The notes under the pieces were generated by a model. It searched no databases. It had not been told where the DNA came from and worked only from the letters and a program-made list of their open reading frames with translations. The position numbers were made by a program, and so were the translations under genes. A stretch of DNA of 5,339 nucleotides from positions 1 to 5,339 of the forward strand of contig JAKAVW010000226.1 in the NCBI GenBank assembly GCA_021827445.1. Reading direction: 5' to 3'. This DNA comes from Pseudomonadota bacterium. GTDB lineage: Bacteria > Pseudomonadota > Gammaproteobacteria > Acidithiobacillales > Acidithiobacillaceae. Below, in pieces: positions 1 through 5,339 of the stretch (the stretch's first letter is position 1; each line of letters begins with the position of its first letter).

Positions 1-511
1 ACACATCGGGGTTGTAGTGGACGTCGACGGTGCCTAGCAGCAGGCTGTAGAGATTACCGGGAATGCGGTAGCTCGCCCCGCCGTTCGCGCCGGTCCGTTG
101 TGCCCGCCCGCGACTGACTCCGGCACCGGCACCCACGCTGGGCAGCAGTCCGCCCTGGGCCACCGCGATCAAGGACTGCTCGCGCGCCAGGGCCGCCCGC
201 GCCGCCTGTAAATCCGGGTTGGCCTGCATGGCCTGGCGGATATAGTCATTCAACGGCGTCGAACGAAAGAGCAACCACCAGGCCTGTGCCTCTTGCGTGG
301 TCCACTGGACCTGCTGCTGAGCACTGTGCAGATTTATGGGACGGGCGTTATAGGCCTTGGGCGCCGGCACGGCAGGCGCACTAAGCTGCGGCCCGACAGC
401 GCAGCCCGCCGCAGCGACAACCCCGAGCAGGACACCCAGCCGGGCCATACCCGGAGCCAAACGCCCCGCTTTCTGCCGCCCCTGGCCGTGCAGATACCTG
501 GCGTTTTTCAT
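1..511 (-). CDS. RND-type efflux outer-membrane lipoprotein, NodT/OprM family (N-terminal part, cut by window edge)
   Basis: This is the first 170 codons of a gene that runs off the left edge; family members are usually about 450-500 residues. The start at 511 is set by a GAGGG ribosome site (518-522) six bases upstream. Residues 18-36 form a hydrophobic export signal ending in AAAG followed by Cys37, and the stretch GCAVGP around that Cys is the typical lipoprotein start of NodT/OprM proteins. After it come a conserved WW..F segment (about residues 77-81), an LNDYIRQAMQ-like helix, NPDLQAARAAL, and a GLLPSVG segment, all typical of the outer-membrane efflux protein fold. Such proteins form trimeric beta-barrel plus alpha-helical channels that dock with a periplasmic adaptor and an inner-membrane pump; the substrate cannot be read here. 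Met22 is a possible later start but would leave a very short signal and has no clear ribosome site. The gene is divergent from the OmpR/EnvZ pair. Confidence 0.88.
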   Translation of the reverse strand, partial: MKNARYLHGQGRQKAGRLAPGMARLGVLLGVVAAAGCAVGPQLSAPAVPAPKAYNARPINLHSAQQQVQWTTQEAQAWWLLFRSTPLNDYIRQAMQANPDLQAARAALAREQSLIAVAQGGLLPSVGAGAGVSRGRAQRTGANGGASYRIPGNLYSLLLGTVDVHYNPDV

Positions 512-623
512 GCAAAACCCTCACTCAGTCGATATACGGGAATAAGCGGCGCTATCCGCAAGCACCGAGAGGGCAACTCCCCGCGCAGCCGTCGCAACAG
601 GGAAAAATGGTAGCGGGAATGCC

Positions 624-699
624 TGTAACAATCTTTGCCGCAAGCCGGTTAAAACGTAACAGTGTGTCACTTTGGCGCCCGTCGGGAGGCTTTGTTACA
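624..699. promoter_or_regulatory. Candidate OmpR-family operator: cluster of GTnACA hexamers
   Basis: Four similar hexamers are visible: GTAACA at 625-630, GTAACA at 656-661, GTCACT at 666-671 and GTTACA at 694-699, the last being GTAACA when read on the minus strand. The middle two are a tandem pair with four bases between them, so their starts are 10 bases apart. OmpR/PhoB-subfamily regulators are known to bind as dimers to direct repeats spaced about one helical turn apart, and GTnACA-like half-sites are known for OmpR relatives. The gene for such a regulator begins 43 bases downstream. That this cluster binds the encoded regulator is inference from motif, phasing and position. Confidence 0.45.
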
Positions 700-701
700 T
701 T
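672..701 (+). promoter_or_regulatory. Possible promoter for ompR-envZ
   Basis: TTGGCG (672-677, four of six consensus matches) stands 18 bases before TACATT (696-701, four of six). A TG one base upstream of TACATT (693-694) makes it an extended -10 box. It would start RNA near 708 and leave a leader of about 35 bases. The -10 overlaps the last GTnACA hexamer, so a bound regulator could block it. This is a weak match and only a candidate. Confidence 0.3.
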
Positions 702-742
702 TGGCCTTGGCCCACCCGAGAACAACGGGTTAGAGTGTGCGC

Positions 743-1447
743 ATGGACACACAGAAACAGATTTTGGTGGTCGATGATGACCTGCGCCTGCGCAGTCTGG
801 TGGAGTCGCATTTGCAGGGTTTTGGCTTTGCGGTGCGCGGCATGAGCGACGGCCGACAGATCGAGGCTCTACTCGCCGAGACACCCATTGACCTGATCGT
901 TCTCGATCTGGGGCTGCCCCATGAAGACGGCCTGCAAATCTGCCGACGACTGCGCCAGCATCATGATGTCCCCATCCTCATGCTCACCGCGCGCGGCGAT
1001 GAAATAGACCGCATCCTGGGCCTGGAGATGGGCGCCGACGACTATCTCGCCAAGCCTTTTCACCCCCGCGAACTGGTGGCCCGCATCCAGGCGATTCTGC
1101 GCCGCACCCGCGCCGCCGCCCCCCGCCCCGAAGCGGTAACGGCCCCCTTCCAATGCGGCCGGTTCACCGTGGATATGGGCCGGCAAGAGATTCAACTGGG
1201 CGGGCAAAGCTTGTCTCTCACCAGTGCCGAGTTCCAGACCCTGGCGACACTCATTCAGCATGAGGGCCAGCCCCTGACCCGCGAAAAGCTCATGTGGCTG
1301 ACCCGTGGCCGACAACTGGAAAGTGATGACCGCAGCATTGATATGCAGATCTCCCGCCTGCGCCGTCTGCTCGACAGCATCCCCGGCCGACCCCGGCATA
1401 TCCGCACGGTCTGGGGTCATGGCTATTTGTTTGTAGCGGAGCCCTGA
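743..1447 (+). CDS. ompR: OmpR-type response regulator
   Basis: This 234-residue cytoplasmic transcription factor has a receiver domain (about residues 6-120) and a winged-helix DNA-binding domain (about 135-232). Visible receiver residues are the acidic pair Asp11-Asp12, the phospho-acceptor Asp55 in VLDLGLP, the switch residue Thr82 in MLTAR, and Lys104 in YLAKPF, so it should be phosphorylatable. The C-terminal half carries LTSAEF, PLTREKLMWLTRGR, DRSIDMQISRLRRLL and TVWGHGYLF. These match remembered E. coli OmpR segments closely, more than a generic family member would. OmpR adjusts envelope genes such as porins after phosphorylation by EnvZ, whose gene follows after two bases. I chose ATG 743 over GTG 737, two codons earlier, because it gives the usual short lead into ILVVDDD; neither has a strong ribosome site (GAG at 733-735 versus GGG at 727-729). 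Confidence 0.93.
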   Translation: MDTQKQILVVDDDLRLRSLVESHLQGFGFAVRGMSDGRQIEALLAETPIDLIVLDLGLPHEDGLQICRRLRQHHDVPILMLTARGDEIDRILGLEMGADDYLAKPFHPRELVARIQAILRRTRAAAPRPEAVTAPFQCGRFTVDMGRQEIQLGGQSLSLTSAEFQTLATLIQHEGQPLTREKLMWLTRGRQLESDDRSIDMQISRLRRLLDSIPGRPRHIRTVWGHGYLFVAEP

Positions 1448-1449
1448 GC

Positions 1450-2721
1450 ATGCGCAGCTTCTGGCCGCGCAGCACCCTGTGGCGGACGGTGCTCCTGCTG
1501 GCGGTTCTGCTGCTGGGGACCCAGGGCGCCGTCTATGTCCTGTTTCATCAATACGTGCTGAATCCTGCCGCCGAACGCTTCGCGGAATTCCTCTGGCAGA
1601 CTGACCACGCCCTGATTGCCGCCGGCGCCGATCACACACCTACCGGTACCCTGCAATGGCGGTCGCCCCATGATTTGCCGGGCGCGCCCGCCAGCAACTA
1701 TTTTTTGCGCCAAAGCGCCGGTTACCTCGCGCACATTGCCCCCGGCGCGGCGCTACGGGTCGGCCCCAGCGATGCCGATGCCACCTGGATGTGGATTCGC
1801 GGCGGCCACCATCAGCCCTGGCTGGGCATGCGCGTCTCCCCCATGAATTTCGGCGGACAGGGCTTCATGTTTATGCGCCTCGGCGTCATCGCCCTCTGTA
1901 CCCTGCTCGGCGCCTGGATCATCGTCCGCCAGATCAACCGTCCCCTGGCCCGACTGGCAGCGGAGGCACCACGCATCGGCCGGGGCGATATGCCGGAATC
2001 TCTTGAACCCATTGGCGGCCCTCTGGAGGTGCGTCATCTGGAGCAAGCCATCACCAGCATGGCTAGCGATCTGCACCGTCTGCACGAAGAGCGTACCTTG
2101 CTGCTTACCGGTATTTCCCACGAACTACGCACCCCCCTGTCGCGCCTGCTGCTGACCCTGCACCTTCAGGACCACGATCTGCTGGCCGAAAAAGCGGCCA
2201 TGCTGGTGGACGTCAGTGAAATGGATGAGACCATCGACAAGTTTCTGACCCTGGTGCGCAGCGGAGACCAGGAAAGGGTCATCCAGGTGGAGGTGCGCGA
2301 CTGGGTGGCCGAAATGGCCGCGACGGCCCAGGAACGCTACGGCCTGGCGGTACGGGTAGAGCATCCTGCCAGGGCTGTCGTCCTGCCGCCCCTACGCTGC
2401 CGCCCTTTGGCGCTGGAAAGAGTGTTTCGTAATCTTTTTGACAACGCCCGGCGTTACGGTGGTGGACGCCTGGATATGCGGATCATCCGCCATCCGGCCC
2501 GTACCGAAATCTGTCTGCGCGACCATGGCCCCGGCGTGCCGGAACGGGACATCGAGCCAATGAACAGCGGCACCTTACCGCGCCAGTCCGGGCATGGTTC
2601 CGGCATCGGCCTGCGGATTTGTCAGCGGATCATGGCCCTGCATGGCGGCACCCTCCGCTTCGCCAATGCCGAAACGGGTGGTTTGATCGCTCACCTGACA
2701 TTTCCCGACAAAGGGGGCTAG
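1450..2721 (+). CDS. envZ: EnvZ-type sensor histidine kinase
   Basis: This 423-residue inner-membrane kinase is the likely phosphodonor of the adjacent OmpR. The order is: short cytoplasmic tail, membrane helix 1 (about 13-33), periplasmic segment of roughly 105 residues (34-138), membrane helix 2 (about 140-159), HAMP linker (160-212), then the dimerisation domain with GISHELRTPLSRL, where His224 is the phosphorylated residue. The preceding RTLLLTGISHELRTPL closely resembles EnvZ. The ATP-binding domain shows an N box (Asn328, Asn332), a G1 box DHGPGVP (358-364) and a G2 box GHGSGIGL (381-388). The F box between them (DIEPMNSG) lacks the usual phenylalanines. Translation is coupled to ompR: two bases separate stop and start, and GGAG (1438-1441) inside the ompR end is the ribosome site. 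The periplasmic part gives no clear clue to the signal. Length is slightly below the 450 residues of E. coli EnvZ. Confidence 0.92.
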   Translation: MRSFWPRSTLWRTVLLLAVLLLGTQGAVYVLFHQYVLNPAAERFAEFLWQTDHALIAAGADHTPTGTLQWRSPHDLPGAPASNYFLRQSAGYLAHIAPGAALRVGPSDADATWMWIRGGHHQPWLGMRVSPMNFGGQGFMFMRLGVIALCTLLGAWIIVRQINRPLARLAAEAPRIGRGDMPESLEPIGGPLEVRHLEQAITSMASDLHRLHEERTLLLTGISHELRTPLSRLLLTLHLQDHDLLAEKAAMLVDVSEMDETIDKFLTLVRSGDQERVIQVEVRDWVAEMAATAQERYGLAVRVEHPARAVVLPPLRCRPLALERVFRNLFDNARRYGGGRLDMRIIRHPARTEICLRDHGPGVPERDIEPMNSGTLPRQSGHGSGIGLRICQRIMALHGGTLRFANAETGGLIAHLTFPDKGG

Positions 2722-2762
2722 CGGCAGACGGTGTTTGGCGGTATTTTCGGACAATGAGGTGC

Positions 2763-2791
2763 TTGACAAAGCGCGAGCAAACAGGAATCAT
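2763..2791 (+). promoter_or_regulatory. Candidate sigma-70 promoter for the Nramp transporter gene
   Basis: A perfect TTGACA -35 box (2763-2768) is followed after 17 bases by AATCAT (2786-2791), which matches the -10 consensus at four of six positions, including the key second A and final T. RNA would begin near 2798, leaving a leader of about 29 bases that includes the A/T-rich run GATAAGATACAATA (2801-2814). The -10 lies in the nine-base palindrome GAATCATTC (2785-2793). No terminator is visible between the kinase stop and this box, so read-through from envZ is also possible. Confidence 0.5.
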
Positions 2792-2826
2792 TCGCGTTTA
2801 GATAAGATACAATACGGATACTTCCT

Positions 2827-4092
2827 ATGTCGTCAACACCCGTCTTCAGCAAAACCAGCGCACCCACCCATCGTTCCCGCTGGGAAATTTTCCTGGCGGT
2901 GCTGGGACCCGGTCTGGTGGTCATGCTCGCCGACACCGATGTCGGCAGTATCATCACCGCGGCGCAGAGTGGTGCGCAATGGGGCTTCAAGCTGCTGCTC
3001 CTGCAATTCATCCTCATGCCTATCCTCTATATCGTACAGGAGCTGACGGTGCGTTTGGGCATCTTTACCGGTAAAGGCCACGGCGAACTGATCAGCGAAA
3101 CCTTCGGGAAAGGCTGGGCCTATCTCTCCGTGGCCGGCCTCAGTGTGGCCACCACCGGCGCGCTGTTGACGGAATTCTCCGGGGTGGCCGGCGTCAGCAA
3201 TCTCTATGGCTTGCCGCGCTCTGTCGGGGTTGCCCTGGCGGCGGCCACCCTGCTGACCATCGTCTGGACCGGTTCATACCGGCATGTGGAACGTGTCGCC
3301 CTGATCATGGGCCTCTTTGAACTGGTCTTTTTTGGTATCGCCTGGGCCAGTCATCCCAGCATCCATGAAATCCTGCATGGCCTGCTGCACGCGCCCATCA
3401 CCAACGACGACTATATGATGCTCGTCGCCGCGAATATCGGCGCGGTGATCATGCCGTGGATGGTGTTCTATCAGCAGTCGGCAGTGGCTGATAAGGGGCT
3501 GCACCCCGAGCATTATCGCCACGCGCGCTGGGATACCGCCTTTGGCGCGATTCTCACCCAACTGATCATGGCGGCCGTACTGATCGCGACGGCCGCCACT
3601 ATTGGCCGCCTGAACCCCAACGCTCCCCTCAATACGGTGCATCAGCTCTCGGAGGCTATTATTCCTTATCTCGGCGACACCTGGGGACGCATCGTGTTTT
3701 CCGTGGGTATCCTCGGGGCGGGCATGGTGGCGGCCATTGTCGCTTCCCTTGCCGGGGCCTGGGGTTGGGGGGAGGTCACCGGCTTCCGCCACTCGCTGGA
3801 GCATCACCCCAAGGATGCGCCCTGGTTTTACGGGATTTACACCGCCATCATCGTGGCTGGCGCCGTGACGGTGATCACCATTCCCGATCTCGTCAGCCTC
3901 GACATTGGCGTGGAGGTGATGAATGCACTGCTCCTGCCTATGGTACTGGGCTTTCTGGTCGCCCTATCCATCAAGGCGCTGCCCGCCGAACACCGCTTGC
4001 GTGGCCCCTATCTCTGGCTGGTGCTGTTTGTGGTAATCCTGGCGGGCGGGTTGGGGGTTTATGGAGGGGTGACCAGTATTCCGGGATTGTGA
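2827..4092 (+). CDS. Divergent Nramp-family divalent metal transporter
   Basis: This 421-residue inner-membrane protein has about eleven hydrophobic helices: roughly 22-45, 54-78, 97-122, 131-149, 155-173, 195-220, 237-259, 287-316, 335-354, 361-382 and 395-416. It belongs to the Nramp (SLC11) family of proton-coupled metal importers: GPGLVV before helix 1, QELTVRLGIFTGKG after helix 2 and TEFSGVAG in helix 3 all fit. The metal-site motifs are unusual. The classical DPGN of helix 1 is DVGS (Asp38-Ser41), and the classical MPHN of helix 6 is MPWM (Met209-Met212). The binding Asp, Met and the nearby Ala206 remain, while the Asn and the helix-6 His are replaced by Ser and Trp. It is therefore not safely called MntH, and the metal is unknown. 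The ribosome site is a weak GGA (2816-2818) eight bases before the ATG. It stands alone between two promoter-bearing gaps. Confidence 0.87.
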   Translation: MSSTPVFSKTSAPTHRSRWEIFLAVLGPGLVVMLADTDVGSIITAAQSGAQWGFKLLLLQFILMPILYIVQELTVRLGIFTGKGHGELISETFGKGWAYLSVAGLSVATTGALLTEFSGVAGVSNLYGLPRSVGVALAAATLLTIVWTGSYRHVERVALIMGLFELVFFGIAWASHPSIHEILHGLLHAPITNDDYMMLVAANIGAVIMPWMVFYQQSAVADKGLHPEHYRHARWDTAFGAILTQLIMAAVLIATAATIGRLNPNAPLNTVHQLSEAIIPYLGDTWGRIVFSVGILGAGMVAAIVASLAGAWGWGEVTGFRHSLEHHPKDAPWFYGIYTAIIVAGAVTVITIPDLVSLDIGVEVMNALLLPMVLGFLVALSIKALPAEHRLRGPYLWLVLFVVILAGGLGVYGGVTSIPGL

Positions 4093-4119
4093 AAGGAAAC
4101 CGGGAGCGCTTACAAAAAC

Positions 4120-4147
4120 TTGCAGAGATGCGGGGCTGTGCTATATC
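4120..4147 (+). promoter_or_regulatory. Candidate extended -10 promoter for pspA and the downstream gene
   Basis: TATATC (4142-4147) matches four of six -10 positions and is preceded by TG plus one base (4139-4141), an extended -10 arrangement that can work with a poor -35. The -35 candidate is TTGCAG (4120-4125), 16 bases upstream. RNA would begin near 4154, leaving a leader of about 42 bases with a small GGTG-CTT-CACC hairpin (4157-4167). No sigma-54 box (GG, ten bases, GC) was found in this gap, unlike the psp operon of enterobacteria. Confidence 0.42.
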
Positions 4148-4195
4148 TAAGCAGACGGTGCTTCACCCCGACCACCGGTCCCACAGGAGCTTTGC

Positions 4196-4903
4196 ATGTC
4201 TATTTTTAAGCACGCCGCCAATATTCTGGAGGCCAGAGTTAACAAACTGCTCAGCCGGGCCGAAGACCCCGCAGCAACCCTGGACCTCTCCTACGAGAAG
4301 ATGCTGGCCAGCCTGCAGGAAGCCAAACACCACCTTGCCGATGTGGTCACCGAGCGGGTATCCCTGGAAAATCAGATCACGCAGGCGCAAAAATTGGTCG
4401 CCAAGGCGGAAGAGGATGCCCGCATGGCCCTCAACGCCAACCGTGAAGACCTGGCGCGCAGCGCACTGGCAGAAAAACAGGCCGAAGCACAGAAAATTAC
4501 CGCTCTGCAAGAAGCCCACGACACTGTCGCCGCCCAGGCCCAGAAGCTCATGGATTATGAACATGCCCTCCAGGAACGCATCGAACAGTTCCGCATCCAG
4601 AAAGAAGTGATGAAAAGTCAGATGGCGGCGGCACAGGCACAGGTGAAAGTGACCGAATCCCTCACCGGGTTGGGTCATGGTCTGGATGACGCCGGGGATG
4701 CGTTGCGTCGGGTGCAGGATCGCACCGCGCACGAGCAGGCCAAGGCTCAGGCCATGGATGGCCTGTTGGAGTCCGGGGTTATCAACGATCCTTTAGACCA
4801 CCGCACGCAGACGGATCGGGAAATGGACAAACTTCGCGCCACCAGCGGCGTCGACGACGATCTCGCCCGCCTCAAGGCCGAACTGGCGGCGAAACAGGAT
4901 TGA
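4196..4903 (+). CDS. pspA: PspA/IM30 family membrane-maintenance protein
   Basis: This 235-residue protein is close to the usual PspA length (222 in E. coli). The amphipathic N-terminus MSIF...ANILEARVNKLL (1-19), the AEDP turn (22-25), Tyr33..Met36, and the hallmark NREDLARSALAEKQ (82-95) identify the family. Nearly the whole of residues 25-190 is predicted alpha-helical and coiled-coil, as in the ESCRT-III-like fold, and a C-terminal helix (about 221-233, LARLKAEL) ends like PspA. PspA proteins bind stressed inner membrane from the cytoplasmic side, form large oligomers and reduce proton leakage; in enterobacteria PspA also restrains the activator PspF. The start is firm: AGGAG (4185-4189) lies six bases before the ATG. 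No PspB, PspC or PspF gene is seen on either side. A DUF4124 gene follows 12 bases later, so the two are probably cotranscribed. Confidence 0.93.
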   Translation: MSIFKHAANILEARVNKLLSRAEDPAATLDLSYEKMLASLQEAKHHLADVVTERVSLENQITQAQKLVAKAEEDARMALNANREDLARSALAEKQAEAQKITALQEAHDTVAAQAQKLMDYEHALQERIEQFRIQKEVMKSQMAAAQAQVKVTESLTGLGHGLDDAGDALRRVQDRTAHEQAKAQAMDGLLESGVINDPLDHRTQTDREMDKLRATSGVDDDLARLKAELAAKQD

Positions 4904-4907
4904 GAGG
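4904..4907 (+). promoter_or_regulatory. Ribosome binding site of the DUF4124 gene
   Basis: GAGG directly follows the pspA stop codon and sits eight bases before ATG 4916. It decides the start of the downstream gene and supports translation from the pspA transcript. A frame beginning at ATG 4900 overlaps this region but encodes nothing recognisable. Confidence 0.6.
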
Positions 4908-4915
4908 ACACGTTC

Positions 4916-5339
4916 ATGTCAGGTCTTGGCGGGATAAGACACCGTTCACCGGACCACCGTCCATCCAAATATGGGATTCCGGTTGGGAGCGCCTTGATCA
5001 TATTAGCCGCCGTCGTCTGGAACATCACCGCTATCCCCGTTGCCTCCGGAGACCCCATTTATCGATGGGTTTCGCCGAGTGGGGTGGTGAGCTACGGGGA
5101 CCAACCGCCTCGCGGCGCACATCGGGTTCAGGCACTTCCCCCGATACCCCCTGCTCCACCGCCAGCGGCGATTGCGCCAACAAAATCCGGCTCGACTGCC
5201 AAAGAGGAAACCCTGTCAGCGGCGTCCAAGGCACAGGCGGCCATTGCCCGATTGAATCTGCTGGCTGCTATTAACAACTATCAGAGCAGTTTACAGTCCG
5301 CGCGCATTCCGCCGCCACGGAGTGCCTATATACCGGGGT
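4916..5339 (+). CDS. DUF4124-domain exported or membrane-anchored protein (cut by right window edge)
   Basis: The first 141 codons are open without a stop and continue past the edge. A basic 20-residue lead is followed by a hydrophobic segment (about 21-40) and a possible signal peptidase site after VAS (42-44), so the protein is either secreted to the periplasm or anchored by its N-terminus. Residues 47-70, PIYRWVSPSGVVSYGDQPPRGAHR, carry the DUF4124 signature: an aromatic-Arg-Trp-Val start, a Gly-Val-Val turn, then Tyr-x-Asp-x-Pro-Pro. The domain has no established biochemical function known to me. Next come a proline-rich linker (75-88) and an alanine-rich, probably helical stretch (100-130). 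The gene follows pspA by 12 bases with its own GAGG site, so cotranslation with PspA is likely and a role in envelope stress is a reasonable inference. The missing end could hold another domain. Confidence 0.8.
   Translation, partial: MSGLGGIRHRSPDHRPSKYGIPVGSALIILAAVVWNITAIPVASGDPIYRWVSPSGVVSYGDQPPRGAHRVQALPPIPPAPPPAAIAPTKSGSTAKEETLSAASKAQAAIARLNLLAAINNYQSSLQSARIPPPRSAYIPG

Larger units (their letters stand above)
512..742. promoter_or_regulatory. Divergent intergenic region between efflux gene and ompR
   Basis: These 231 bases separate two genes transcribed away from each other, so promoters for both directions must lie here or just inside the genes. The half nearest ompR (about 620-700) is richer in A/T and holds the GTnACA-type hexamers and a promoter candidate, listed separately. 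The half nearest the efflux gene (512-620) contains its ribosome site; I found no convincing -35/-10 pair for the minus strand. That would fit a promoter that depends on an activator, but this is inference. No small gene is supported here: the open frames crossing it are shadows of the neighbours. Confidence 0.7.

Noticed and set aside
293..613. Plus-strand open frame of 106 codons across the efflux gene start
   Set aside because: It is antisense to the lipoprotein signal region, which is clearly coding on the minus strand; the translated product is Arg-rich and unrecognisable.
869..1639. Minus-strand open frame of 256 codons opposite ompR and the start of envZ
   Set aside because: It lies antisense to two clearly recognised genes, has low-complexity Arg/Gly/Ala-rich composition, and matches no family; a shadow of GC-rich codon use.
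3274..3807. Minus-strand open frame of 177 codons inside the Nramp gene
   Set aside because: It is antisense to conserved membrane helices, has no ribosome site and no recognisable motif.
2724..4160. Ten-base repeat GCAGACGGTG at 2724-2733 and 4151-4160, both in intergenic gaps
   Set aside because: The flanks do not match and the distance to the next gene differs (93 versus 35 bases), so chance is the simplest explanation.
4131..4170. CGGGG (4131-4135) and CCCCG (4166-4170) as a terminator or riboswitch-like stem
   Set aside because: Only five pairs with a 30-base loop, no T-run after it, and the proposed -10 box lies inside the loop.
4093..4195. Possible sigma-54 promoter before pspA
   Set aside because: TTGCA occurs at 4120-4124, but the bases where the -24 GG should be are TT, so the spacing rule fails.
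3765..4610. Plus-strand open frame of 281 codons spanning the end of the Nramp gene and the start of pspA
   Set aside because: It is out of frame with two well-supported genes, crosses their intergenic gap and reads as Arg/Pro/Trp-rich nonsense with no recognisable domain.
4900..5274. Plus-strand open frame of 124 codons overlapping the DUF4124 gene
   Set aside because: The frame starting at 4916 has a ribosome site, a signal sequence and the DUF4124 signature; this one has none of these.

Overview
This window looks like ordinary chromosomal DNA from a GC-rich proteobacterium. The coding style, the OmpR/EnvZ pair, the PspA protein and the NodT-type outer-membrane lipoprotein all point to Proteobacteria. 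The gamma/beta side, including acidophilic Acidithiobacillia-like lineages, is my best guess, but the genus cannot be fixed by reading alone. There are six protein genes, two of them cut by the window edges. I see no RNA genes, mobile elements, CRISPR array or long repeats.

Layout. On the minus strand, from base 511 to the left edge, is the first third of an outer-membrane efflux lipoprotein (NodT/OprM type). A 231-base divergent intergenic region (512-742) separates it from a tightly coupled plus-strand pair: an OmpR-type response regulator (743-1447) and an EnvZ-type sensor kinase (1450-2721). The intergenic region holds several GTnACA-type hexamers, including a 10-base-phased tandem pair, which could be an OmpR operator serving one or both directions. 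After a 105-base gap with a consensus -35 box comes a divergent Nramp-family metal transporter (2827-4092). Its metal-site motifs depart from the classical ones. After another 103-base gap with an extended -10 promoter candidate comes a PspA/IM30 membrane-repair protein (4196-4903). Twelve bases later is a DUF4124 secreted or membrane-anchored protein (4916 to the right edge), very probably in the same transcript.

How they may fit together. Every gene concerns the cell envelope: export across the outer membrane, osmotic or envelope sensing, metal import across the inner membrane, and maintenance of inner-membrane integrity. The divergent OmpR/efflux arrangement suggests, but does not prove, that the two-component system controls the pump. 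The pspA-DUF4124 pair lacks visible pspB/pspC/pspF neighbours or a sigma-54 promoter, so it is probably not a classical enterobacterial psp operon. The most rewarding points are the GTnACA array, the non-canonical Nramp motifs and the PspA-coupled DUF4124 protein.
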